This document shows, piece by piece, positions 1 to 5,585 of a stretch of DNA of 28,356 bases (position 1 is the stretch's first letter; each line of letters starts with the position of its first letter). This stretch comes from a virus. The notes under the pieces were generated by a model, which made no database searches, was not told where the DNA came from, and was given only the letters and a program-made list of their open reading frames with translations. The position numbers and the translations under genes are program-made. Where the stretch lies: positions 1 through 28,356 of IMG/VR virus record IMGVR_UViG_3300038701_001201; one strand, 5' to 3'.

Positions 1-797
1 GAGGCGTCGCCAATAGATTGCGTTGCTAACAACAAGCCCAATCCATACTTTCGACCCTGCTTAGCTATCCGCATGATAGCAGCCTTTGCGCTAGTGTTGC
101 GAATTGGGGGGCAATACGGGGCGATTTCGTCAAGGTACAGTAGGCACTGTAACCTATCGCTAGCGTTGTCGGCGCAGTACGCGAACAATTTCCCCGCAAC
201 ACTGGAAACGACGCTAGCCTGTTGCGCTAGCTCCAATTCAGCAGTGTGTATAACTACGCTCTTGCCCTTTGTGATATACTTAGCGGGGTCGAAGGCAACA
301 CCCTTCACTAGCTCTTCACTGCTCCCTATCAATAGGCCATTCAGTAGCCTAGCTAGCGTTTCACTCTTGCCCTTTGTGCATAGTTTCGGGTTGTGCATAT
401 CGCTTAGATACTCGCATAATTCGTTTATATTTGTCGGCTGGAATTCCTGTATATAGTCAGTCAATACTGCTAGTGACTGCGGGCATGAGATACCCACTAA
501 TGACAGGCATTGCCTAGCTAGTGTCTCGGGTTCCGAGAAGAAGTCTAGCAGGTTCAATTGGTCGACACCCGCGACACCCAAGCCTGCCGTCATATATTCG
601 ACTCTAGGAGCGACACCTAGTCGCCCCGTTGTGTTGTCACCAATGCCAAGCCCACACAAATCCCCCTGATTATCCAACGCCACAACGGTAACGCCCCGAA
701 AAATACACTCTTCTGCTATGCCCTTGGTTAGTACCGTTTTGCCGGAACCGCTAGCGCCAATCGCTAGCGCATGTCGCGTAAGGTTGTTTATGGGCAT
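1..797 (-). CDS. HerA/FtsK-type DNA-translocating ATPase (C-terminus cut by window edge)
   Basis: The frame is open from the ATG at 797 to base 1, so the gene is partial (265 complete codons visible). Seen: a Walker A motif GASGSGKT at residues 14-21, a short strand with LDNQGD about 25 residues later, a Walker B-like LLYLDEIAP near residue 220, and the motif GRKYGLGLLLATQ near the visible end. The pair LDE(I/A) plus R(K/H)YG...ATQ is typical of HerA, VirB4/TraG and FtsK hexameric DNA pumps (family knowledge). The Walker A is almost at the N-terminus, so the HAS-barrel of classical HerA is absent. It overlaps the end of the upstream gene by 10 bases, so the two are probably co-translated. Leucine is mostly CTA and CTAG is very frequent, unlike the structural genes. 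A role in packaging, segregation or DNA processing is inference. Confidence 0.8.
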   Translation of the reverse strand, partial: MPINNLTRHALAIGASGSGKTVLTKGIAEECIFRGVTVVALDNQGDLCGLGIGDNTTGRLGVAPRVEYMTAGLGVAGVDQLNLLDFFSEPETLARQCLSLVGISCPQSLAVLTDYIQEFQPTNINELCEYLSDMHNPKLCTKGKSETLARLLNGLLIGSSEELVKGVAFDPAKYITKGKSVVIHTAELELAQQASVVSSVAGKLFAYCADNASDRLQCLLYLDEIAPYCPPIRNTSAKAAIMRIAKQGRKYGLGLLLATQSIGDA

Positions 798-1228
798 CGG
801 GCGCTTCCCACTTTTTGCGCCACCGCCACAGCTTCACCGAGGGACTTATTCCAACGCCTGCACAAGTCTAGCAGGTTTGCGGCAATCCCGCGCCGGTAGG
901 CGCCGTGTGGTTCAAGCTCTACGACGTGCCGATGACGCCAGTTATAGGTATTGTGTTCGGTGGCGTCCGTCAGCTTATGGGCGTTGCTTCCGAATCCTTG
1001 ACCATCGGCGGCCCGGGTGTAGCGAATCTGTAAACCCAATTCGTTGCACAATTGGTTTAGCCTTGTTTGTGTCGTGACCGTCTGGTATCCAGCGTCCGTT
1101 AGCGTGACGCTGCTACCGTCTACCGCGATATAGGCGAGTGTTGACCCGTGTAGACTCATAACGACGGACACGCCATCGTACCAAAGTGAAGTGTTGTTTT
1201 TGCTTATTGTGCGTACTTGACGTGCCAT
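788..1228 (-). CDS. Hypothetical protein, third gene of the left operon
   Basis: 146 residues starting MARQVRTISK. The ATG at 1228 is preceded by a strong AGGAGG site about 7 bases upstream. I do not recognise a family. The N-terminal half looks like a beta-rich segment (SLWYDGVSVVMSLHGSTLAY and then alternating V/T strands), and the C-terminal third is helical and basic with several His and Arg. Only two bases separate the start from the upstream gene, and the end overlaps the ATPase start, so it belongs to the same transcript and is probably coupled to the ATPase. A partner or substrate-recognition role for the ATPase is possible but is only inference from position. Confidence 0.7.
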   Translation of the reverse strand: MARQVRTISKNNTSLWYDGVSVVMSLHGSTLAYIAVDGSSVTLTDAGYQTVTTQTRLNQLCNELGLQIRYTRAADGQGFGSNAHKLTDATEHNTYNWRHRHVVELEPHGAYRRGIAANLLDLCRRWNKSLGEAVAVAQKVGSARCP

Positions 1229-1230
1229 TG

Positions 1231-1614
1231 TTACGCCTCCTGTTTAGTGTTATAGAATTGTTGCGCGGCTGAAACTCCGCAAACGAATTGTGTATCTAAT
1301 ACGCTTATCGCATACTCTTTTTGACGATAATTCCACGCGACCGCCGACAACTCGCGAATGACGCTATCTAGCGCACTGGCTGGAATCGTCGCAATCCATA
1401 CTCGCGTTAATTCTTCACCATCGGTCACAGCGTCGCGCCCGTGGCCCATGCCACGGACGAGCACCTCCGCGCTATTGTCGGCGAGCATCTTATCAACGTC
1501 ACCGAGCATCGCAACATTAGCATCCGCGCCCATAAACGCCCCAATAGGTGCCGCGCAATTCTTGCGCGGGGGTAATCCGTAATTCCCCCCGAAGGCGATA
1601 TAGTAAGCTCTCAT
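1231..1614 (-). CDS. Hypothetical protein, second gene of the left operon
   Basis: 127 residues starting MRAYYIAFGGNYGLPPRK. I chose the ATG at 1614 over the longer open frame because AAGGAGATAAC lies just upstream, and the extra N-terminal residues overlap the previous gene. I recognise no family. It has glycine-rich turns in the first third and a Trp/Tyr-containing C-terminal half (VWIATIPAS, VAWNYRQKEYAI). It lies between two other unknown genes on one strand, with spacing consistent with a single transcript from the promoter at 2181-2208. Confidence 0.65.
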   Translation of the reverse strand: MRAYYIAFGGNYGLPPRKNCAAPIGAFMGADANVAMLGDVDKMLADNSAEVLVRGMGHGRDAVTDGEELTRVWIATIPASALDSVIRELSAVAWNYRQKEYAISVLDTQFVCGVSAAQQFYNTKQEA

Positions 1615-1642
1615 TGTTATCGTTATCTCCTTTTTTTGTTTT

Positions 1643-2143
1643 TTATGCGCGGACAAGATCGCCCGTCGCGTTTTCGATAGCATCGACGATGCAGCCGTGG
1701 CCGCAAACAAAATCGTAGGCGTTGGCTTTTTCAGCGGCCTTTTTGATCGCCCATTCGACAAAGCCGACTGTCAAGCCTTGTTCGATTTTCGACTTGGAAA
1801 TGAACACGCGAAGGCGCTGGCGATCGCGGCGATTCATAAAGCAGTCGTGGATGTCGAACCCAGCGCATTTGTCGTTTTCCCAATCGGATTCGATTTTACC
1901 AAGGACGATCTTCTTCCGTGCCTGATCTTCTTTGACTTCGCGGGTGAATTGGGCGCGTTCGTCGACCGCTTTTTTGTAAACGCGGTCGGAGACTTCGACC
2001 TTCGCGCCGACTTCCTTCGCGCCTTTGACGCTGCGGTTCTGCACCCAGAACTTGAAGCCGTCGGCCGTCTCGACTTGGAAGGCTTTCGCCTCGCCTGTTT
2101 TGCGTTGGATCTTGGTTCCGGCTTTTGTGATGGTGACTCGCAT
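1643..2143 (-). CDS. Hypothetical basic protein, first gene of the left operon
   Basis: 166 residues starting MRVTITKAGTKIQRKTGE. The ATG at 2143 has CAGGAGAAAGTC directly before it, so I prefer it to an upstream in-frame start at 2182 that falls in the predicted promoter -10 region. The protein begins with a short beta-rich segment (residues 1-55) containing FKFWVQNRSVKGAKEVG, which could be a small barrel. A charged, mainly helical remainder with three Cys (CAGFDIHDC, CGHGC) follows. No family is recognised. It is the first gene after the promoter at 2181-2208. Nucleic-acid binding is possible from its charge but not shown. Confidence 0.7.
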   Translation of the reverse strand: MRVTITKAGTKIQRKTGEAKAFQVETADGFKFWVQNRSVKGAKEVGAKVEVSDRVYKKAVDERAQFTREVKEDQARKKIVLGKIESDWENDKCAGFDIHDCFMNRRDRQRLRVFISKSKIEQGLTVGFVEWAIKKAAEKANAYDFVCGHGCIVDAIENATGDLVRA

Positions 2144-2180
2144 GACTTTCTCCTGGGTTAGCGTTTTCTTTCTCGTCCAC

Positions 2181-2208
2181 AATATACAGCTAAAACGGAC
2201 ACGGTCAA
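2181..2208 (-). promoter_or_regulatory. Sigma-70-like promoter of the left operon
   Basis: Read on the minus strand: -35 TTGACC (2208-2203), a 16-base spacer, and -10 TATATT (2186-2181). A start near 2174 would leave a leader of about 30 bases before the ATG at 2143. It sits just downstream of the terminator at 2230-2257, so the left operon looks transcriptionally insulated from the replication operon. Confidence 0.65.
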
Positions 2209-2229
2209 GAACCGATTGGAGAAAATTGC

Positions 2230-2257
2230 AAAAAAAAAAACGCGGACCAGCCGCGTT
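2230..2257 (-). terminator. Rho-independent terminator
   Basis: Read on the minus strand, a 7-bp stem (AACGCGG / CCGCGTT, 2257-2251 with 2245-2239) closes a 5-base loop and runs into eleven T. The other strand also has a T-rich flank (TTATTTTTCC), so it could work weakly in both directions. It would end transcripts arriving from the promoter at 2457-2485 and any read-through from the replication operon. Confidence 0.8.
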
Positions 2258-2360
2258 ATTTTTCCTTCCTTATTATAGGAGTAGCCCAGCGGTATTCCGA
2301 TGATCTTGCCAGCGCCGCGCAAGAGCAGGTCCAGCATCCGGAACGTGGTGTCCAGAACAT
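2256..2360 (-). CDS. Possible 34-residue microprotein
   Basis: ATG at 2360 with GGAG four bases upstream, ending at a TAA inside the terminator stem. The product (MFWTPRSGCWTCSCAALARS...) has three Cys and three Trp and no recognisable motif. A second frame over the same DNA, from an ATG at 2337 to about 2159, has more coding-like third positions at first (MLDLLLRGAGKIIGIPLGYS) but no Shine-Dalgarno, and it runs through the terminator. Either could be a gene remnant. Low confidence for both. Confidence 0.2.
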   Translation of the reverse strand: MFWTPRSGCWTCSCAALARSSEYRWATPIIRKEK

Positions 2361-2456
2361 TGTGCTCCGGTTACAAAATTAGGGCTGGATTGTAATTGCA
2401 TCGGCTCCATTCCGTGATACAATGCCCCGCTTATATATTGGCGTTATGGGTTGCGG

Positions 2457-2485
2457 ATTGTACCCGATGCGCGCGCCTGTGTCAA
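2457..2485 (-). promoter_or_regulatory. Sigma-70-like promoter in the control region
   Basis: Read on the minus strand: -35 TTGACA (2485-2480), a 17-base spacer, -10 TACAAT (2462-2457). This is close to consensus in sequence and spacing. Its -35 side abuts a TTACAAAAT repeat (2486-2494), and the Fur-box-like palindromes lie 45 to 180 bases upstream. Confidence 0.7.
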
Positions 2486-2528
2486 TTACAAAATCGGCCC
2501 ACGTTTATAATAACGCCCCTATGCATCG

Positions 2529-2545
2529 TTGAGAATGAGTCTCAA
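2529..2545. promoter_or_regulatory. Fur-box-like palindrome, copy 1
   Basis: Perfect inverted repeat TTGAGA-ATGAG-TCTCAA. The core TGAGAATGAGTCTCA fits the 7-1-7 layout and the GAGAATNATTCTC-like sequence of Fur (ferric uptake regulator) operators in many bacteria. Assignment to Fur is inference; another dimeric repressor is possible. Confidence 0.45.
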
Positions 2546-2564
2546 TAGCAGCCGACTCCGCACA

Positions 2565-2600
2565 ATATGACAATCCGCACAATCTTACAAAGTGTCATAT
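2565..2600. repeat. 8-bp inverted repeat with nested direct repeats
   Basis: ATATGACA (2565-2572) and TGTCATAT (2593-2600) are perfect inverted copies 20 bases apart. TCCGCACAAT occurs at 2557-2566 and again at 2574-2583, overlapping the left arm and filling the spacer. This could be an operator or an iteron-like site. Confidence 0.4.
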
Positions 2601-2629
2601 CGAAAATGCGACAAATCTCACATCTCGGG

Positions 2630-2668
2630 TGAGACTCGATCTCAATTGAGAATGAGTCTCAGTCTCAT
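2630..2668. promoter_or_regulatory. Overlapping Fur-box-like palindromes, copies 2 and 3
   Basis: TGAGACT-C-GATCTCA (2630-2644) is followed at once by TTGAGAATGAGTCTCA (2646-2661) and a further AGTCTCA half-site (2661-2667). The second element repeats 16 of the 17 bases of the palindrome at 2529-2545. Overlapping tandem sites are typical of cooperative Fur-like operators. They lie between the end of the replication operon and the promoter at 2457-2485. Confidence 0.4.
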
Positions 2669-2715
2669 TTTCGGAGGATTGAAAATGTTTTTCAAAATCG
2701 TAATCATTCCCAGCC

Positions 2716-2901
2716 CTAATTATTTGGCAGCGCCACAATACCCCTGATGAGCCTCGACATGGCCCAGAGTGGGCCGCTGGCAATCCATCTGCATACATTC
2801 ACTGCGTCCTCCTGATATTCCAGACCCCCCCCCTGTCCAAAATTGGCTAGAAGAGGGGGGGGGTAGGCATCCTCGTCTTCGTCGGCTTCACCGTCCCACA
2901 C
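2716..2901 (-). CDS. Small acidic hypothetical protein (GTG start)
   Basis: 61 residues, VWDGEADEDEDAYPPPLLAN..., from a GTG at 2901 that lacks a clear Shine-Dalgarno. Codon positions look coding-like through most of the frame. Its middle is encoded by a run of nine C and a run of nine G on the plus strand (PPP and GGG in the protein), so a sequencing or slippage error could change the frame. No family recognised. It is the last possible gene of the replication operon. Confidence 0.4.
   Translation of the reverse strand: MWDGEADEDEDAYPPPLLANFGQGGGLEYQEDAVNVCRWIASGPLWAMSRLIRGIVALPNN
2824..2864. repeat. Perfect 11-bp inverted repeat of homopolymer runs
   Basis: A, nine C, T (2824-2834) and A, nine G, T (2854-2864) are exact inverted copies around a 19-base loop. 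The all-GC stem would be very stable in RNA or single-stranded DNA, and both arms are prone to slippage. Confidence 0.7.
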
Positions 2902-2915
2902 CTAGAAATTATAGC

Positions 2916-3179
2916 TCATTGTCCAACCTCCCATCCGTTCGGTTTCATGACGTGTTCGATAAACTCCTCGGGCTTCATGTGGACATCCATGCACCATGTC
3001 CCCGAGAACTTGAGCGTCCACCAGTTGCCCCACTTGCACCACAGCTCGACATGAGTGGCCCGTAGCGGCCAATCGCTCGACCTAGGCCATACCCAGCCAT
3101 CGTCGTGCCACAGAATGCCATTATACTCGCCCCAGCCCGGGTCGTCAAGTGAGGGGCGCGGGGGTACCGGGGCTACCAT
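2916..3179 (-). CDS. Small Trp-rich hypothetical protein
   Basis: 87 residues from the ATG at 3179 (MVAPVPPRPSLDDPGWG), chosen over a start at 3227 because GGGAGGTCTC directly precedes it and it overlaps the upstream gene by only 7 bases. It has about ten Trp in 87 residues (for example HDDGWVWPRSSDW, KWGNWWTLKFSGTW) and looks like a compact beta-rich fold. No family recognised. It belongs to the distal part of the replication operon. Confidence 0.65.
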   Translation of the reverse strand: MVAPVPPRPSLDDPGWGEYNGILWHDDGWVWPRSSDWPLRATHVELWCKWGNWWTLKFSGTWCMDVHMKPEEFIEHVMKPNGWEVGQ

Positions 3180-3454
3180 GAGACCTCCCAATTCGAGTGA
3201 GGCGGCTTGGTGGGGTCGAACGGCCAACCCTTACCACTAGCGCGTTCGTAGACCTCGAAACCCTCCCCCACGAGCTTATCGTAAAGCCCGGGTGTCATTA
3301 TATCCCGATAGCACGCCAGGTCGAGCTCGCGCTTGCCGCTCTCGGCCAAATACGCCGCTCGGTCCGCAATCGAATCGAACCGCCTCTGTGTGTCCTTGTG
3401 GGCGTTCATTTGGGCCTGGTTGCACAGAACGTCCGCTAGCCTCGTCTTCACCAC
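3173..3454 (-). CDS. Small hypothetical protein (GTG start)
   Basis: 93 residues beginning at GTG 3454, seven bases after AGGAGG and overlapping the end of the RusA-like gene. The N-terminal two thirds is helical and charged (TQRRFDSIADRAAYLAESGKRELDLA), followed by GLYDKLVGEGFEVYERA, which resembles a strand-helix end. I recognise no family. The tight overlap suggests translation coupled to the resolvase gene upstream. Confidence 0.65.
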   Translation of the reverse strand: MVKTRLADVLCNQAQMNAHKDTQRRFDSIADRAAYLAESGKRELDLACYRDIMTPGLYDKLVGEGFEVYERASGKGWPFDPTKPPHSNWEVSW

Positions 3455-4008
3455 GTCACTTCCTCCTGTGTTTCGATATAGATTTCCAAAAAGTCCTCAT
3501 CATCCCAGACCTTCGCGGCCTGTAGACGCCAAACATGCCCGTCTCCACCAATCGCATCAGGGTCCCTGCCACCGCCCCTAGCCTTCTTGGTCGGGTAGAA
3601 ACCGTCCATGATAGCCCCGGCCATGTTGTCCACGTCAAGCCGCTGGTTATTATGCGGCGTGCCCCGACAGGCCTTCTTGCGCTTCTTGGGCCAGTGTTTA
3701 GGCATCTTGACGTGCGCCACGACATACATGCTCGTGGGCTTAGCCTGGATGTCCATCAGGTGCGCCACATCCTCAACTTCGGCCTGGAACTCCTTTATCC
3801 AGTTGGTGTAGGGCGTGGGCATGTACGCCCGCATCGTCCTGCTGTTGAACCGGGGCCGGGCCTTCGACTTGGGCTTGATGTTGATTCTGACGGCCTTCTT
3901 TTTATCCCACGGGCGGAAGATACGGTCTGTCCACCGCTTACGGAGCCTCTTCACCTCCATAATGAGCGTCTCATTGGCGCTATGGAGTAGCTGTGTGTCG
4001 CTATCCAT
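3448..4008 (-). CDS. rusA: RusA-like Holliday-junction resolvase
   Basis: 186 residues. RusA proteins are dimeric endonucleases that cut four-way junctions using conserved Asp residues. Seen: KPKSKARPRF near residues 46-54 followed by Y and W (the usual N-terminal signature), the motif RLDVDNMAGAIMDG at 123-136 with D125, D127 and D135, and a late GGDGHVWRLQAAKVW with D156 and K166. These match the RusA pattern PDxDN..K...D and DD..V....K. An extra N-terminal helix of about 35 residues precedes the domain. GGGAGGAAG precedes the ATG at 4008. It fits with the Sak4-like ATPase and SSB as a recombination set. Confidence 0.8.
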   Translation of the reverse strand: MDSDTQLLHSANETLIMEVKRLRKRWTDRIFRPWDKKKAVRINIKPKSKARPRFNSRTMRAYMPTPYTNWIKEFQAEVEDVAHLMDIQAKPTSMYVVAHVKMPKHWPKKRKKACRGTPHNNQRLDVDNMAGAIMDGFYPTKKARGGGRDPDAIGGDGHVWRLQAAKVWDDEDFLEIYIETQEEVTW

Positions 4009-4516
4009 TAGCTTCCTCCCTCTCGGCGCGTCGGATCAGCGTGCGGACGGTTCCGACATGGCACCCATAATCGGCTGCAATAGCCTTCTGGTACTCCCCA
4101 TTGCGCCACCTACTAAGCATGTCGTGCCGCAGGTGCGCCACGCGGTTGCCCGTACGCCGATTAGGGGGTGCGTCACACTCCCTTACATAGAATCCGCACC
4201 GGAAATTATAAACATACCCCAGCCTCTCCATCAGACGTTCAACACTCCGCTTCGACGTATGGCCGGTCCGGGCCATAATGTCAGTCGCCGACATCCCAGT
4301 CCAGTCGGTCTCTGCCCACCGCGCCCGTTTAGCCTCCCTCTCGCGCTTGGCAATAACGACCGCCTCGACATCGGCTAGGTCCACCCATTTATTGCGCCCC
4401 TCAGTGCGGAGTATCGGCAGCTCGCCACGATTCACGCAATTTCTAAGGAAGTTCCCCGTGGTGCCGAAAAACTCAGCCGCCTTAGTAATTAGCATTATGT
4501 CGTTAGGGTGGGTCAT
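4001..4516 (-). CDS. Putative DNA-binding protein with two helix-turn-helix segments
   Basis: 171 residues. The N-terminal part (ITKAAEFFGTTGNFLRNCVNRGELP followed by W-V-D) resembles the excisionase/MerR-type winged helix in which recognition helix, wing and DVEAV helix follow each other. The C-terminal part (YQKAIAADYGCHVGTVRTLIRRAE) is a second HTH of the resolvase/Hin type. Between them lies a third possible HTH (SATDIMARTGHTSKRSVERLMERLG). It may bind phage DNA as a regulator or as a small-terminase-like protein. The ATG overlaps the end of the MazG-like gene by 4 bases. Confidence 0.6.
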   Translation of the reverse strand: MTHPNDIMLITKAAEFFGTTGNFLRNCVNRGELPILRTEGRNKWVDLADVEAVVIAKREREAKRARWAETDWTGMSATDIMARTGHTSKRSVERLMERLGYVYNFRCGFYVRECDAPPNRRTGNRVAHLRHDMLSRWRNGEYQKAIAADYGCHVGTVRTLIRRAEREEANG

Positions 4517-5124
4517 TTCTGCGCCTCAGCAATCAAGCCCTGGCGCACCAATACGTCCACGATGTTCGGTGGCTGCCACCCGGTCGGCTTCAACACCTTG
4601 CCGTCATCGCGCTCCAAGCCCGGCTGCTTCTCCATGTTGGTCCGGTGAACCTCGCGCCACACACCACGCAGGTCGATGCCGTAGGTGATAGCTGTGCCTA
4701 GCGCGACGTAAATCAAGTCCGCCAAGCCGTCAGCAATCCCGGGCATATCGTCGTCCTTGATCGCCGCGATGGTTTCGTCCAGCTCCTCACGCATCAGGTC
4801 GATGCGTAGTTGAGCCTTATCGTGGTTCAGGTGCGGCCCGGCAGTCTCCGGCATCTGCCCCATCTTCCGGTGGAAGGTCCGCACGTCGGCGTACATATCC
4901 TGGTCGTTGTGGCGCGGCTTGAGGTGTACCCCGTGGTGCTTGTGGGCATCCTCAAAGTGGCGCACATCAAAGTCGAAACGCTCCTGTAGCTCGAACAGTG
5001 GCGGTGCTGGCTCCTCGTGCCCACCAGGGCCGATGAGGACGTTGTCCTCGGTGTCCAGCGCCCAGCCATCGGGCGACATACGCTTGCGAATGTCCTTACG
5101 CTTGATTGGTCGAATGTTGCTCAT
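4513..5124 (-). CDS. MazG-like nucleotide pyrophosphohydrolase with an N-terminal extension
   Basis: 203 residues. The C-terminal 120 residues match the all-alpha NTP-pyrophosphatase pattern: FHRKMGQ near 84-90, MREELDET at 111-118 with the metal-binding EE..E, ADGLADLIYVALG at 131-143 with the DxxxD pair, and a later VHRTNMEK. The family hydrolyses (d)NTPs or (p)ppGpp-like nucleotides to monophosphates. The first 80 residues are charged and His-rich (ERFDFDVRHFEDAHKHHGVHLK) and are not part of the usual domain. Phages carry MazG-like enzymes to tune nucleotide pools or starvation signals. The substrate is not known here. Confidence 0.75.
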   Translation of the reverse strand: MSNIRPIKRKDIRKRMSPDGWALDTEDNVLIGPGGHEEPAPPLFELQERFDFDVRHFEDAHKHHGVHLKPRHNDQDMYADVRTFHRKMGQMPETAGPHLNHDKAQLRIDLMREELDETIAAIKDDDMPGIADGLADLIYVALGTAITYGIDLRGVWREVHRTNMEKQPGLERDDGKVLKPTGWQPPNIVDVLVRQGLIAEAQK

Positions 5125-5314
5125 CTGTCGTCTCCAGTAGTTGATTTAGGCGCTCTCTGAGAGCTTGCATATCATGGTAGTCCAGAATTAGGCCACCGTG
5201 GCCCGCTGGTCGTGTTATCGTGAACTGGCCACTGGGCATCATCTCAACCCGTAGCGGCTGACGGTCTGGGTGGAGCGGGCTTCTATCAAGCTCCGCGTCA
5301 CACGCGCTAGTCAT
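5096..5314 (-). CDS. Small hypothetical protein
   Basis: 72 residues, with AGGAGCC about 6 bases before the ATG at 5314. It overlaps both neighbours slightly. The middle is beta-rich (LRVEMMPSGQFTITRPAGHGGLILDYHD) and the end is a helix (MQALRERLNQLLETTDEQ). This beta-strands-plus-helix layout is seen in several small phage proteins, but I cannot assign a family. Confidence 0.6.
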   Translation of the reverse strand: MTSACDAELDRSPLHPDRQPLRVEMMPSGQFTITRPAGHGGLILDYHDMQALRERLNQLLETTDEQHSTNQA

Positions 5315-5585
5315 TGGTCGGCTCCTTTGGCTTCACGCCATAGAACTCGTGCAGCTTGTTCACGATGAACTGGGCTTCGGTGGCGGATTCGACGTAGAAC
5401 ACGTCGGGCCCGGGCATCTCGATTCGCACCGATGGTGGGGTGGAACCCACTTCCGCCGACACTCTCATGGACACAACCCCGTCTTCGACCAGCTCCTCGG
5501 AGAAGTCCTCCTGGATACCCGCATACACCTCCGACGCCTGATGCACCCTGTCCCGGGCCTGAACCAACTCTTCACGCTTACTCAT
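5307..5585 (-). CDS. Small hypothetical protein
   Basis: 92 residues from the ATG at 5585 (MSKREELVQARDRVHQ), chosen over 5615 because GGGAGGTG sits correctly upstream. An N-terminal charged helix of about 30 residues is followed by a beta-rich segment (VSMRVSAEVGSTPPSVRIEMPGP) and a C-terminal helix. The order and size resemble the neighbouring 72-residue protein (5096-5314), so the two may be distant paralogues. No family recognised. Confidence 0.6.
   Translation of the reverse strand: MSKREELVQARDRVHQASEVYAGIQEDFSEELVEDGVVSMRVSAEVGSTPPSVRIEMPGPDVFYVESATEAQFIVNKLHEFYGVKPKEPTND

Larger units (their letters stand above)
2230..2450 (-). ncRNA. Possible short transcript between a promoter and a terminator
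   Basis: A near-consensus promoter (2457-2485) and a strong terminator (2230-2257) are separated by about 200 bases with no long reading frame. A transcript starting near 2450 would be about 220 nt. It may be a regulatory small RNA or carry a very short protein (see 2256-2360). Nothing in it matches an RNA family I know; the call rests only on the two flanking signals. Confidence 0.35.
2258..2715. other. Non-coding control region
   Basis: About 460 bases with no convincing gene of normal size. It holds a promoter (2457-2485), Fur-box-like palindromes (2529-2545 and 2630-2668), an 8-bp inverted repeat (2565-2600), a direct repeat TCCGCACAAT (2557-2566 and 2574-2583), and several TTACAA or TTGTAA copies (2371, 2391, 2486, 2585). 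It is more AT-rich than its surroundings. A replication origin or main regulatory region are both possible; the sequence alone does not decide. Confidence 0.5.

Noticed and set aside
73-456. 127-residue open frame on the plus strand
   Set aside because: The minus strand over the same bases encodes the HerA-type ATPase with intact motifs.
2595-2798. 67-residue minus-strand frame with an AGGAGG upstream
   Set aside because: It runs through the Fur-like palindromes and overlaps the frame at 2716-2901; its sequence looks like translated repeats.
3815-4378. 187-residue open frame on the plus strand
   Set aside because: It is antisense to the RusA-like and HTH genes, which have recognisable motifs and ribosome sites.
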